This document shows, piece after piece, positions 41,660 through 50,994 of a stretch of 64,000 nucleotides of DNA. Location: positions 1-64,000 of the forward strand of contig NZ_BJXV01000020.1 in the NCBI RefSeq assembly GCF_007991175.1, in the 5' to 3' direction. A model generated the notes under the pieces. It searched no databases, was not told where the DNA came from, and saw only the letters and a program-made list of their open reading frames with translations. The position numbers were made by a program, and so were the translations under genes. Numbering within the stretch: the first letter of the stretch is position 1; each line of letters starts with the position of its first letter. Origin of the DNA: Halovibrio variabilis. GTDB taxonomy: Bacteria; Pseudomonadota; Gammaproteobacteria; Pseudomonadales; Halomonadaceae.

Positions 41660-42510
41660 GTGGTATTCTGCTCTCGATCGGCTGGTAGCTTGCATATTTC
41701 AGACATGGTGAGCGTTGCCGGTTCGATATCACTTAACGCCAGGTGTTTGCTGATGGTATTAGGCGGCATGTCGGCCAGTAGCAGACTGCGCCGCTGAGCG
41801 GCTTCGCTGGGCGAGCGCGAGAGCATCAAGGTGGCAAGCGTGGTGCCGTCAAGGCGATAGACATTCTCAAAAACGTGGGTGAGTTCGCACAGCTTTTGCG
41901 CCGTGGGCCAAAGCTGACGGCGTTTCACGTGTAGAATTAACACCTCAGCGTGAATGCCCTCGCGTTCACAGCGGGTCTGGTCGCGATGAACGTCGCGTAA
42001 CAGCTGCTCACCCGGCCACAGGTTAAGGCCTGGAATCAAGCGTAATCGCTGGCGAATGGAGCCGTTTATATCAATCAGTAGCCTAGCCCGGGTTAAGGCG
42101 AGCAGGCCAAGTGCTAACAGTGAACATAGCAGCAGTATAAAGGCAGGGCCGTCCATCAGAGGCGCCACCATCGCCGAACTGACCAGCGCCGCGCAGAGGT
42201 TAAAGGCGATTGCCCAGCGGTTTTGGGGCAACATAAGCATGGCGGCCCATGCCCAGATCAACATCCCATGCCGCTCTGGAGCGGCCGCGATTAGCCCTAC
42301 CAGCAACAGGCCGGGCACGACTTGCCACGGTAGCCCTCGCGCGCGGCGATGGCTAAAATCGAGTACCAGCGCGGTCATCAATAGCCAGCCAATAGCCAGC
42401 CACAGCACTACAGCGGCATCGGTGGGGGAGTCAGGTATCCAGAGCGCCAGGGCCACGGCAGCGGCGAGAAGGTTGGCGCGTAGCAGTCTGATTTTGTACT
42501 TGCTTTGCAT
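41656..42510 (-). CDS. Membrane protein with a degenerate GGDEF-like domain (first of a pair)
   Basis: The 284-residue protein has about five N-terminal helices (MQSKYKIRLLRANLLAAAVALALW up to FILLLCSLLALGLLAL) and a C-terminal region of GGDEF-like topology: NLWPGEQLLRDVHRDQTRCEREGIHAEVLILHVKR, then AQKLCELTHVFENVYRLDGTTLATLML where RYGGDEFALLL would be expected. No cyclase signature or I-site remains. It overlaps the next gene by 4 bp and shares its architecture, so the pair probably arose by duplication. Family recognition is by layout only. I cannot name it. Confidence 0.72.
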   Translation of the reverse strand: MQSKYKIRLLRANLLAAAVALALWIPDSPTDAAVVLWLAIGWLLMTALVLDFSHRRARGLPWQVVPGLLLVGLIAAAPERHGMLIWAWAAMLMLPQNRWAIAFNLCAALVSSAMVAPLMDGPAFILLLCSLLALGLLALTRARLLIDINGSIRQRLRLIPGLNLWPGEQLLRDVHRDQTRCEREGIHAEVLILHVKRRQLWPTAQKLCELTHVFENVYRLDGTTLATLMLSRSPSEAAQRRSLLLADMPPNTISKHLALSDIEPATLTMSEICKLPADREQNTT

Positions 42511-42770
42511 GGTGGCTTACTATTCGCCCTGTATCATCAGATGTATCGAAGCAAGTGAGCGAGCGCAGAATGACAAACGTACACGGCACACATGAGCACT
42601 TTAATCATCCTCAGTATAACGTTGAATTGGCGTCAAATAAGCCCAGCCGTAAAAAACGCTTAGCTTAGCACGCTGGATAACCCTGTTAGCTATTAAAGTC
42701 TGTATTACCCTTAGCACTGATTAAGGGGGCATTTTAAACCTGAGTATGCGCGACGACGCATGGAGATCGC

Positions 42771-44078
42771 ATGAGCGTTTCAACACCGTTCCAAGCCGAG
42801 GCCCTTCAGCACCTTTCTGCCGGTAACGTTGCCGCCTATATGCAATCCCTGGGGCAGGCGGCGCGGCGGGCCGCCAGTGAGCTGCGCCGCGCCGACTCGG
42901 GGTTAAAAAACCGTGCCTTAACCGCTATGGCGCAACGTCTTACAGCGGCGCGAGGAAGTATTTTAGCGGCCAACGCGAAGGATTTGCAGCGCGGCCGGCA
43001 GAACGGTTTGGAAAGTGCGCTACTGGATCGTTTAGCACTGGATGATGCGCGTATCGATGGCATGATTGAAGGCTTGCACCAAGTGGCCGCTTTACCCGAT
43101 CCGGTAGGCGAAATTGACGACATGCGTTACCGGCCTAGCGGCATTCAGGTGGGTAAAATGCGCGTACCGCTGGGCGTTATTGGGATTATTTATGAATCAC
43201 GGCCTAATGTCACCATGGAAGCCGCTAGCCTGTGTTTGAAATCAGGCAACGCCTGCATATTACGCGGCGGGTCTGAAGCGAGCGAATCGAATGCGGCGAT
43301 TAGCGACTGCATACAGGCCGGGCTCGCTGATGTGGGGCTGCCCGCCGGCAGTGTGCAGGTAGTCGCGACGACCGATCGGGCGGCAGTGGGCAAGATGATC
43401 AGCATGCCAGAGTATGTGGATGTGATTATTCCGCGCGGGGGGAAATCGCTGATTGAGCGCATCTCCCGTGAGGCACGGGTGCCGGTCATCAAGCACCTGG
43501 ACGGCGTGTGCCATGTCTATATTGATACCACCGCCGACCCGGCCAAAGCACTAGCCATCGCGGTTAATGCCAAAACGCAGCGCTATGGCACCTGCAATAC
43601 CATGGAAACCTTGTTGGTGGACGCGCCGGTTGCTGATTTATTGTTGCCAGAGCTTGCCCGCGCCTATGCGGAGCACGAGGTGGAACTACGGGGTTGCCAG
43701 CGCACGATGGCACTATTGCCCCAAGCGACGGCCGCCACCGAGGCCGACTGGTCGGCAGAATACTTGGCGCCGGTTTTGGCGATAAAAATCGTCGATGGGA
43801 TTGACGAGGCAATGGCGCATATTGAGCATTACGGCTCTCAGCACACTGACGCCATTGTCACCCAGGATTATTCGCTTGCACGGCGTTTTATGGCGGAAGT
43901 CGACTCCAGTTCGGTGATAGTTAACGCCTCGACCCGCTTTGCCGACGGTTTTGAGTACGGTTTAGGCGCAGAGATTGGCATTTCAACCGATAAGCTGCAC
44001 GCCCGTGGCCCGGTCGGTTTAGAGGGGTTAACGACACGTAAATATGTGGTGTTTGGTGACGGTCAGGTGCGCGAATGA
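42771..44078 (+). CDS. proA: Gamma-glutamyl phosphate reductase
   Basis: The 435-residue protein carries the ProA blocks [43 protein letters not shown], the catalytic cysteine in [13 protein letters not shown], and [37 protein letters not shown]. It reduces gamma-glutamyl phosphate to glutamate semialdehyde with NADPH, the second step of proline synthesis. Proline is also a compatible solute in halophiles. It is slightly longer than E. coli ProA because of an N-terminal extension ([18 protein letters not shown]). GGAG precedes the ATG. It overlaps nadD by 4 bp and heads a long operon-like block. Confidence 0.95.
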   Translation: MSVSTPFQAEALQHLSAGNVAAYMQSLGQAARRAASELRRADSGLKNRALTAMAQRLTAARGSILAANAKDLQRGRQNGLESALLDRLALDDARIDGMIEGLHQVAALPDPVGEIDDMRYRPSGIQVGKMRVPLGVIGIIYESRPNVTMEAASLCLKSGNACILRGGSEASESNAAISDCIQAGLADVGLPAGSVQVVATTDRAAVGKMISMPEYVDVIIPRGGKSLIERISREARVPVIKHLDGVCHVYIDTTADPAKALAIAVNAKTQRYGTCNTMETLLVDAPVADLLLPELARAYAEHEVELRGCQRTMALLPQATAATEADWSAEYLAPVLAIKIVDGIDEAMAHIEHYGSQHTDAIVTQDYSLARRFMAEVDSSSVIVNASTRFADGFEYGLGAEIGISTDKLHARGPVGLEGLTTRKYVVFGDGQVRE

Positions 44079-44746
44079 GACATGGGGCGAATAATCTGGC
44101 GCCGCGTGTCGGCATGCTGGGCGGCACCTTCGATCCCGTACATTTGGGTCATTTGCGCAGCGCGGTGGAGTTGCACGAAGCGCTGGCGCTTGATCGTTTG
44201 CACATGATACCCGCCCAGCAGCCGCCGCTCCGCGGGCGGCCTCAGGTATCAGCCCAGCAGCGTCTGGCGTTGTTGCAGGCGGGTATTGGTGACACGCCTG
44301 GGCTGCTCGCCGATGATCGCGAACTGCAGCGTGAAGGGCCTTCCTATAGCGTTGATACGCTTACTGAGCTACGCGCTGAGTATGGAGAGCAGGCGCGCCT
44401 GGTCATGGCGATTGGATTTGACGCCTTTTTGCGGCTCGCTCAATGGCACCAGCCCGAACGCCTGTTTGAGCTGGCCCACCTGGTGGTGATTGCCCGCCCT
44501 GGCTATAGCGATTCGTTACCTGCGGCCTTAACGGAACTGGTTGGAAAGCGTAGAGTCGATAGCGTAGAGACGTTGATGCTAAAGCCGTTTGGCGGCTACC
44601 TAACGCTGGCGCTGCCATCATTAATGGCGATCTCGGCAACCCATATACGCCAGCGTATAAGCGCGGGTAAAAGCGTGCGCTATTTGGTGCCGGCGCCGGT
44701 CGAGCAGGCTATTCAGCACCACGGACTTTACCAGCAGCGCGAATAG
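44075..44746 (+). CDS. nadD: Nicotinate-mononucleotide adenylyltransferase
   Basis: The 223-residue protein has the nucleotidyltransferase motif [20 protein letters not shown] (GxFDPxHxGH) and the late motif [20 protein letters not shown] (ISxTxxR), plus [12 protein letters not shown] and [17 protein letters not shown]. It makes deamido-NAD from NaMN and ATP. The start overlaps the proA stop (ATGA). The proA-nadD-rsfS-rlmH order is conserved in gammaproteobacteria. Confidence 0.94.
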   Translation: MRHGANNLAPRVGMLGGTFDPVHLGHLRSAVELHEALALDRLHMIPAQQPPLRGRPQVSAQQRLALLQAGIGDTPGLLADDRELQREGPSYSVDTLTELRAEYGEQARLVMAIGFDAFLRLAQWHQPERLFELAHLVVIARPGYSDSLPAALTELVGKRRVDSVETLMLKPFGGYLTLALPSLMAISATHIRQRISAGKSVRYLVPAPVEQAIQHHGLYQQRE

Positions 44747-44824
44747 CGCTGGCAGTCAGCAAAGAAGCCGTTACAATGGCCGGCTTTATTGGCCGATTAC
44801 CCCATGAGGTTGTCTTTAGGAGTC

Positions 44825-45211
44825 ATGCACATCGATACATTGAAAAGCCTAGCGATTGACGCGCTAGAAGAACTGAAAGCACGCGACATTACCCAGTTGG
44901 ATGTTGCCAAATTAACCGAGGTCACCGATCTAATGCTGATCGCCAGTGGCACCTCTACGCGCCATGTGGAAGCGATTGCCCAAAACGTGGTTGAAAAAGC
45001 CAAAGCGGCCGGTCTAGGTCCTTTAGGGGTAGAAGGTGGCGATAACGCTGACTGGGTGTTAGTCGACCTTGGCGATATTGTGGTGCACGTGATGATGCCC
45101 GAAGCGCGCGTACTCTACGACTTAGAGCGGCTATGGGCCGACCTGCCCAGTGATTCAGGCGCTATTGATGCGTCACTTGAGCGCTTCCGAGAGCGGGCCA
45201 GTATGTCATGA
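44825..45211 (+). CDS. rsfS: Ribosomal silencing factor
   Basis: The 128-residue protein has the RsfS/Iojap core: AIDALEELKARDITQLDV, TDLMLIASGTSTRHVEAIAQNVVEKAK, GVEGGDNADWVLVDLGDIVVHVM and ARVLYDLERLWAD. RsfS binds uL14 on the large subunit and blocks subunit joining in starvation. The ATG at 44825 (MHIDTLKSL) has AGGAG 5 nt upstream. A start at 44789 would add 12 residues without a ribosome site. The stop overlaps rlmH by 4 bp. Confidence 0.94.
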   Translation: MHIDTLKSLAIDALEELKARDITQLDVAKLTEVTDLMLIASGTSTRHVEAIAQNVVEKAKAAGLGPLGVEGGDNADWVLVDLGDIVVHVMMPEARVLYDLERLWADLPSDSGAIDASLERFRERASMS

Positions 45212-45675
45212 AGATCCGGCTGTTAGCGGTCGGTACTAAAATGCCCGCCTGGGTTGAAGAGGGTGTGGAAACCTACCGCAAACGGCTCCCGCGGGATTTT
45301 AATCTCGCTATTGAAGAAATTTCGTTAGGTCAGCGCGGCAAAAATGCCGATATCGCCAAAGCCCGTGCCCAAGAAGCACAGCGCATTCGCGATAAGCTTC
45401 GCGGTGATGAATACCTTGTGGCGTTAGAAGTGAAAGGTAAGCCCTGGACTACCGAGCAGTTAGCCCAGGAAGCCGACATCTGGCGAATGACCGGTCGCGA
45501 TGTTGTGTTACTGGTCGGTGGTCCCGATGGGCTTGAACCTTCGCTCTCGGCGATGGCTGAAAAGTCCTGGTCCCTTTCCCCGCTAACGCTACCTCATCCT
45601 TTGGTACGTATTATGCTGGCCGAGCAGCTTTACCGCGCTTGGACATTGCTGGTGGGACACCCTTATCACCGCTAA
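45208..45675 (+). CDS. rlmH: 23S rRNA pseudouridine-1915 N3-methyltransferase
   Basis: The 155-residue SPOUT-family enzyme is the usual length and has the knot region VVLLVGGPDGLEPSLSAMAEKSWSLSPLTLPHPLVRIMLAEQLYRAWTLLVGHPYHR, with the Y-H-R C-terminus characteristic of RlmH (the VGGPxG and LxHxLxRxxLxEQLYRA pattern). It methylates pseudouridine 1915 in helix 69. The ATG overlaps the rsfS stop. Confidence 0.95.
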   Translation: MKIRLLAVGTKMPAWVEEGVETYRKRLPRDFNLAIEEISLGQRGKNADIAKARAQEAQRIRDKLRGDEYLVALEVKGKPWTTEQLAQEADIWRMTGRDVVLLVGGPDGLEPSLSAMAEKSWSLSPLTLPHPLVRIMLAEQLYRAWTLLVGHPYHR

Positions 45676-45764
45676 CGGCGGACTGACATGGTGAGCGATC
45701 GCTGTTGAGGACCTGCTGCGCCTTTTGTTTGATTTGATAGTTTGATTTGAGAGTCATCGTTGCC

Positions 45765-47672
45765 ATGCTCAAGCGCTCCAACACGCTAAAGAACTCCGAG
45801 CAAGAACTGCGTATTTTCCGTGTTAGAGCACTGCTCGCTGTTTTAGTCGTGTTGACCCTGTCAAGCCTCTTGATGGGACGCCTGGTTTATTTACAAGTGG
45901 TTCAGCATGATTTGTACAGTACGCGCTCGGAAAATAACCGGGTCCGCGTCGAGCCATTGCCGCCTAACCGCGGTTTAATCTACGACCGTAACGGCGTTCT
46001 GCTGGCGGAAAACCGGCCGACCTATAACCTGACCATCGTGCGCGAGCGGGTCGATGATCTCGACGAAACCCTGGCGCTATTGATCGAGCTGCTTGAACTG
46101 CCTGAGGAAGAAATTGAGGCCTTCAACATCCGCTCACGCCAGCGCCAGCGCCCCTTTCAGCCGGCACTCCTGACGAGCGACCTGAGCGAAGATCAAATTG
46201 CCCGCTTAGCGGTCAATCGTCATCGCCTGCCTGGTGTTGAAGTAGAAGCTCAGCCGCTACGTTTCTACCCCGATGCTGAAATCATGGCGCATACGCTGGG
46301 TTATGTCGGCCGTATTAATGCAGAAGAGATGAAAACGCTGGATGCGGGCCGCTACGCAGGCACCCATTTTATTGGTAAAACCGGCATCGAACGCTTCTAC
46401 GAAGAAGCGTTACACGGCCAAGCCGGTTTACGTAAAGTAGAAACCAATGCTCGCGGTCGGGTATTGCGCGAGCTGGGGCGCACTGATCCGGTGCCGGGGG
46501 AGAACCTGACCTTAACGCTGGACAAGTCGCTGCAAACGCTGGCTTACGAACTGCTTGACGGTCGTCGCGGCTCTATTGTGGCCATCGCGCCAGCCACGGG
46601 TGAAATCCTTGCCATGGTATCGACGCCTGGGTTTGACAGTAATCAGTTTGTCACGGGTATTGATGTTGCTTCCTACCGCGATTTGCAGCAAGACCTTGAT
46701 CTGCCTCTGTTTAACCGCGCGACACGCGGTCGCTATCCGCCCGGCTCTACGATTAAGCCCTTTCTCGCTTTAGCCGGTTTGGTGGAGGGCGTTATTACCC
46801 CTGATAGCACTATTAATGATCCCGGGTATTACCAATTGCCTAACGATTCCCGCCGCTATCGCAACTGGTTGCGTTGGGGGCACGGGCGAGTAGATTTAGA
46901 GCGAGCGTTAGCGGTATCTAATAACACCTATTTTTATACCCTTGCGCATGATTTGGGCATTGATGATTTGCATGATCAAATGAGCAATTTTGGCTTTGGT
47001 CAACGCGTTGCCCACGACGTACAGGGTGAAAGTGGCGCGTTAATGCCCTCGCGTGATTGGAAGCGTGGGCGCTTCAATCAGCCTTGGTATCCCGGCGAAA
47101 CGCTATCGGTGGGCATTGGCCAAGGCTATTGGCAAGTAACGCCGTTGCAGCTGGCTAGCGCCACGGCGACGCTGGCCAATCGGGGTCATTGGGTCAAGCC
47201 AAGGCTGGCTCACAAAATTGGCGATACGCCTGTCGCTCAAGATTTACCCGATAGCTTAGACGATATCCAGCTCACCAATGACAGCTGGTGGGACCGCGTT
47301 TTCAGTGGTATGGAGAAAGTTCTTAGTGGCAGTGAAGGAACGGCACGGCGAACAGGCGTTGGCCTGGAATACCGTATGGGCGGGAAGTCAGGCACGGCTC
47401 AAGTATTCTCACTGGGCCAGGATCAGCGCTATAACGCCGATGAGTTAGAAGAGCGGCTGCGCGATCATGCTCTGTTCATTGGCTTTGCACCCCTGGAAGA
47501 TCCCCAGATTGCCGTCTCCGTGATTGTCGAAAACGCCGGGGGCGGTAGTACCCATGCGGCACATTTGGCGCGAGCCATGACGGATGCCTGGCTATTGGAA
47601 GACGATGCGCCTGACGTAGAGGAAGTACGCGAAGTGTTAGAAGAAGATGATGCCAACGTGGAGGGTAACTAA
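45765..47672 (+). CDS. mrdA: Penicillin-binding protein 2 (elongasome transpeptidase)
   Basis: The 635-residue protein has one N-terminal membrane anchor (ALLAVLVVLTLSSLLMGRLVYLQVV), the pedestal domain PPNRGLIYDRNGVLLAENRPTYNLTIV, then a transpeptidase domain with Ser328 in YPPGSTIKPFLAL, SNN in AVSNNTYFYTLA and KSGTAQ near the end. The tail ends DDAPDVEEVREVLEEDDANVEGN, strongly acidic. It makes the rod-wall crosslinks with RodA. The ATG at 45765 (MLKRSNTLKNSE) is preferred to a TTG at 45747. RodA follows 3 bp after its stop. Confidence 0.95.
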   Translation: MLKRSNTLKNSEQELRIFRVRALLAVLVVLTLSSLLMGRLVYLQVVQHDLYSTRSENNRVRVEPLPPNRGLIYDRNGVLLAENRPTYNLTIVRERVDDLDETLALLIELLELPEEEIEAFNIRSRQRQRPFQPALLTSDLSEDQIARLAVNRHRLPGVEVEAQPLRFYPDAEIMAHTLGYVGRINAEEMKTLDAGRYAGTHFIGKTGIERFYEEALHGQAGLRKVETNARGRVLRELGRTDPVPGENLTLTLDKSLQTLAYELLDGRRGSIVAIAPATGEILAMVSTPGFDSNQFVTGIDVASYRDLQQDLDLPLFNRATRGRYPPGSTIKPFLALAGLVEGVITPDSTINDPGYYQLPNDSRRYRNWLRWGHGRVDLERALAVSNNTYFYTLAHDLGIDDLHDQMSNFGFGQRVAHDVQGESGALMPSRDWKRGRFNQPWYPGETLSVGIGQGYWQVTPLQLASATATLANRGHWVKPRLAHKIGDTPVAQDLPDSLDDIQLTNDSWWDRVFSGMEKVLSGSEGTARRTGVGLEYRMGGKSGTAQVFSLGQDQRYNADELEERLRDHALFIGFAPLEDPQIAVSVIVENAGGGSTHAAHLARAMTDAWLLEDDAPDVEEVREVLEEDDANVEGN

Positions 47673-47675
47673 ACC

Positions 47676-48836
47676 ATGCCGTGGCATTATATAGCCCGTT
47701 CAATGCGTGGCCACCCTGTCCGTCCACCCGAAAGCGGGATTGCGCGGCGTAAAAGTATTTGGGAGCGCATCCACCTCGACCCCTGGCTGCTTGGCTTATT
47801 GTTAGTGCTGATGGGCGGGGGCTTGATCGTTTTGTACAGCGCGTCCGGTCAGTCTATGGATGCGGTCATTGCCCAGGGCGTGCGTTTTTGTATTGCTATA
47901 GTGGTGATGGTGATTATTGCCCAATTTTCGCCCTCCACGTTTTTACGCTGGGCTCCGCTGGCCTACGGCGTAGGCGTTGCCATGCTGATTGCCGTTGATG
48001 TGGTGGGCGATGTGGGGATGGGGGCGAAACGGTGGTTGGAAATACCTGGCGTGATTCGTTTTCAGCCTTCAGAAATGATGAAACTCGCGGCCCCATTGAT
48101 GGTGGCGGCTTATCTTAATCGTTGCGAATTGCCGCCACGGCTGCGCGATATCGTGGTGTGTCTAGTGCTGATTGGCGTACCCGTAGTGCTGACCGCGATT
48201 CAGCCTGATTTGGGTACGTCGCTGCTGGTGTCCAGTGCCGCGCTGATCGTGGTGTTATTAGCAGGCTTGTCATGGCGCTTAATCGGGTTTATCAGCGCGC
48301 TGGGGGCGGCGGGTATACCGCTGCTCTGGATGAATATGCATAACTATCAGCGTCAGCGCGTGTTGACTTTTTTAAATCCCGAAAGCGATCCATTGGGGGC
48401 AGGGTGGAACATTATCCAGTCGACCACTGCAATCGGGAGTGGTGGGATATGGGGTAAAGGTTGGCTTCAGGGTACCCAGTCGCAGCTGGAGTTTTTACCT
48501 GAACGGCATACGGATTTTATTATTGCCGTACTCGGTGAAGAGTTCGGCCTCATCGGTATGCTGGTGCTATTAGGCGTTTATTTATTAATCGTCAGCCGTG
48601 GCTTATGGATGGCGAGTACCGCGCAAGATACCTTTGGTCGTCTGGTGGCAGGCAGTATTATTTTAACGTTTTTTATCTATGTGTTTGTCAATATGGGTAT
48701 GGTGAGTGGCATCCTGCCCGTCGTTGGCGTGCCACTGCCGTTAGTGAGTTATGGCGGTACCTCAAGCGTGACCTTGTTAGCCGGTTTCGGTATTCTCATG
48801 TCGATACATGCCCACCGTCGGCTGCTGTCGCGTTAG
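47676..48836 (+). CDS. rodA: Rod-shape SEDS glycosyltransferase
   Basis: The 386-residue membrane protein has about ten helices, an N-terminal SGIARRKSIWERIHLDPWLLG, VLYSASGQS, and the family signature LGEEFGLIGMLVLLGVYLLIV with VGVPLPLVSYGGTSSVTLLAGFGIL near the C-terminus. AIQPDLGTSLLV carries the catalytic aspartate region. RodA polymerises peptidoglycan glycan strands and partners PBP2, encoded immediately upstream. GGAGGG lies before the ATG, inside the end of mrdA. Confidence 0.95.
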   Translation: MPWHYIARSMRGHPVRPPESGIARRKSIWERIHLDPWLLGLLLVLMGGGLIVLYSASGQSMDAVIAQGVRFCIAIVVMVIIAQFSPSTFLRWAPLAYGVGVAMLIAVDVVGDVGMGAKRWLEIPGVIRFQPSEMMKLAAPLMVAAYLNRCELPPRLRDIVVCLVLIGVPVVLTAIQPDLGTSLLVSSAALIVVLLAGLSWRLIGFISALGAAGIPLLWMNMHNYQRQRVLTFLNPESDPLGAGWNIIQSTTAIGSGGIWGKGWLQGTQSQLEFLPERHTDFIIAVLGEEFGLIGMLVLLGVYLLIVSRGLWMASTAQDTFGRLVAGSIILTFFIYVFVNMGMVSGILPVVGVPLPLVSYGGTSSVTLLAGFGILMSIHAHRRLLSR

Positions 48837-48912
48837 GGTAACGTGCTTGATTAGTGCGCTTGTCGCTCGGGAATGGACGATGTTGGCATACAGTTCAAGG
48901 AGTGGAGAGTTA

Positions 48913-49962
48913 ATGAACAGGGTTCAGAGTAAGACAAGCCGCTACTTGTTGGCAGCGTTGATGTGCTGGGCAACGCCCGCAGCGTTTGCTGATTCGCCAT
49001 CATCGAATTCGCCGCCACACGTTGATCCTCAACAAAATGCTGATAGCCAGGCTCTGATGGACGAGCTGGTAGAGCAGGGAATGCCGCAAGCGTGGCTGGA
49101 AGAGGCGCTTGGGCGGGCGAGTTATACCCAAAGCGTGTTAGACGCTATGGAGGGAGCCGCCGAGCGGCGACTTCGTTGGCATGAGTACCGCGATATTTTT
49201 ATCACCCAGCAGCGTATTGAGGAAGGCGTAGCGTTTATAGACGCCCATGCCGACGCCTTGGCTCGAGCCGAAAGTACCTACGGCGTGCCAGCGGAAGTTA
49301 TTACCGCCATCATCGGGGTGGAGACCTACTACGGTCGGCATAAAGGCCAGCATCGCGTACTGGATTCGCTGGCCACGCTAGCGTTTTATCACCCGTCGAG
49401 AGGGGCATTTTTTCGCGGCGAGCTGGCGGCATTTTTACGTATAGCGTACGAGCAGCAGGTCGACCCTACCCAGCTACAGGGTTCGTATGCGGGCGCTATG
49501 GGGTATCCGCAATTTATTCCCACCAGCTATCAAGCCTACGCCGTCGATTTTGACGACGACGGCCTGCGTGACCTCTGGGAAAACCCGGTTGACGCCATCG
49601 GCAGTGTCGCTAACTACTTTGCTGAGCATGGTTGGAAACTGGGCGGGGCTATTTATCATCAGGCCAGTGGCCCAGCGGTATTGCCGGAAGACCTGTCATT
49701 TAATCAAATAACGCCACCTGAGATGAGCGTTGCTCAGCTAGCGGCCCATGGGCTTACGCCCAATGAGCCGCTCGATAACGAATTGCTTGTGATGCCGCTG
49801 GCACTTGAATTTGCCGATGGTGAAACTCGCTACCGTCTTGGCGAGTATAATTTTTACGTCATTACCCGCTACAACCATAGCCATCTTTATGCCATGGCGG
49901 TAGCCGAGTTGGCAGAGGCGATTGCCGAATTGCACCATGAGCTACATGAGGATGAGGCATGA
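48913..49962 (+). CDS. mltB: Lytic murein transglycosylase B
   Basis: The 349-residue precursor has a signal peptide (RYLLAALMCWATPAAFA) without a lipobox, so it is periplasmic and not a lipoprotein like E. coli MltB. The catalytic Glu is in AIIGVETYYGRHKGQHRVLDSLATLAF, and GSYAGAMGYPQFIPTSYQAYAVDFDDDGLRDLW and AIGSVANYFAEHGWKLG are diagnostic. The ATG at 48913 follows AAGGAG. The long frame from 48808 is rejected. It cleaves glycan strands to 1,6-anhydroMurNAc. The stop overlaps rlpA by 4 bp. Confidence 0.93.
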   Translation: MNRVQSKTSRYLLAALMCWATPAAFADSPSSNSPPHVDPQQNADSQALMDELVEQGMPQAWLEEALGRASYTQSVLDAMEGAAERRLRWHEYRDIFITQQRIEEGVAFIDAHADALARAESTYGVPAEVITAIIGVETYYGRHKGQHRVLDSLATLAFYHPSRGAFFRGELAAFLRIAYEQQVDPTQLQGSYAGAMGYPQFIPTSYQAYAVDFDDDGLRDLWENPVDAIGSVANYFAEHGWKLGGAIYHQASGPAVLPEDLSFNQITPPEMSVAQLAAHGLTPNEPLDNELLVMPLALEFADGETRYRLGEYNFYVITRYNHSHLYAMAVAELAEAIAELHHELHEDEA

Positions 49963-50894
49963 AAAGCAAACTGATGACGACCCAGCGGGCGGTCGGTGTG
50001 ATTGCCGTGTTAGCGCTGGTCAGCGGCTGTGCCAGCCATGCCCCCCGGCGGGTCGACGTGCCCGATTCTACTCATCAAGCTGCAGCTCCCGCTACTCCTG
50101 CCGCTGGCACCAGTGGCGGCCGCTATGCCATGAGTGGTGATGCCTACCCGCTGGAGCCACCGGATGTGACCAAAGTGCCTGACGCCGTGCCTCGTATTGA
50201 GCCGCCTTCCCGAGCGGGCAACCGCTCTAGCTATGAAGTGTGGGGAAAAACCTACCACGTACTGCCTGATGCAACCGGTTACGAAAAACAGGGGACGGCG
50301 TCTTGGTACGGTGAAAAGTTTCATGGCTACGCTACCTCAAACGGTGAAATCTACGACATGTATAAAATGTCGGCCGCACACCGTTCGCTGCCGCTGCCCA
50401 CCTTCGCACGGGTGACCAGCTTGGATAACGGGCGCTCGGTGATTGTCAGGGTAAATGACCGGGGGCCGTTTCATAGCGACCGTGAAATAGACCTTTCCTA
50501 CGCGGCGGCGTCGCGGCTGGGGTTTCTTGATAACGGCACCGGACGGGTTAAGGTTGAAGCGATCAATCCTGAGCAGTGGCTGGCACGCCAAGTCGGTGGT
50601 GAGGCGCCCGCACAAGCGCCAACGCCTGGCCCTTCAGCGGGTGAGGTGACGTCGTCGCCATCAGGCAGCGATGCAACGGGTGCGGTTTATCTACAAATTG
50701 CGGCCCTGGGCAATCCTGACGGTGCGCAAGCGCTGCAGCAGCGCTTAGAGGATGCTCAGCCACACGCCGTGCGAGTTGTCAGTGACACCGACATCTATCG
50801 TGTCCAAGTCGGCCCCCTCAATCCTGGGCAAGCGTCAACGGCACGCGAAACACTGCGACAAGCAGGGTTCCCCCAGGCTTTTGTTGTGCGATAA
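49959..50894 (+). CDS. rlpA: RlpA septal lipoprotein with SPOR domain
   Basis: The 311-residue precursor has a lipoprotein signal with Cys24 (ALVSGC). A proline-rich linker leads to the double-psi beta-barrel (GTASWYGEKFHGYATSNGEIYDMYKMSAAHRSLPLPTFARVTSLDNGRSVIVRVNDRGPF), and the C-terminal SPOR domain (VYLQIAALGNPDGAQALQQRLEDA to FPQAFVVR) binds denuded glycan. The RlpA barrel is a lytic transglycosylase in Pseudomonas. It is translationally coupled to mltB. Confidence 0.93.
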   Translation: MKSKLMTTQRAVGVIAVLALVSGCASHAPRRVDVPDSTHQAAAPATPAAGTSGGRYAMSGDAYPLEPPDVTKVPDAVPRIEPPSRAGNRSSYEVWGKTYHVLPDATGYEKQGTASWYGEKFHGYATSNGEIYDMYKMSAAHRSLPLPTFARVTSLDNGRSVIVRVNDRGPFHSDREIDLSYAAASRLGFLDNGTGRVKVEAINPEQWLARQVGGEAPAQAPTPGPSAGEVTSSPSGSDATGAVYLQIAALGNPDGAQALQQRLEDAQPHAVRVVSDTDIYRVQVGPLNPGQASTARETLRQAGFPQAFVVR

Positions 50895-50994
50895 TTCATC
50901 CCCCCTAATATATTTCTTGTGGCGCGTCTTACACGCCGCTGTATTTTACAAATAAGCTTTGCAAGTAAGCTTTCAAGTAAGTGAGACTGACGTT

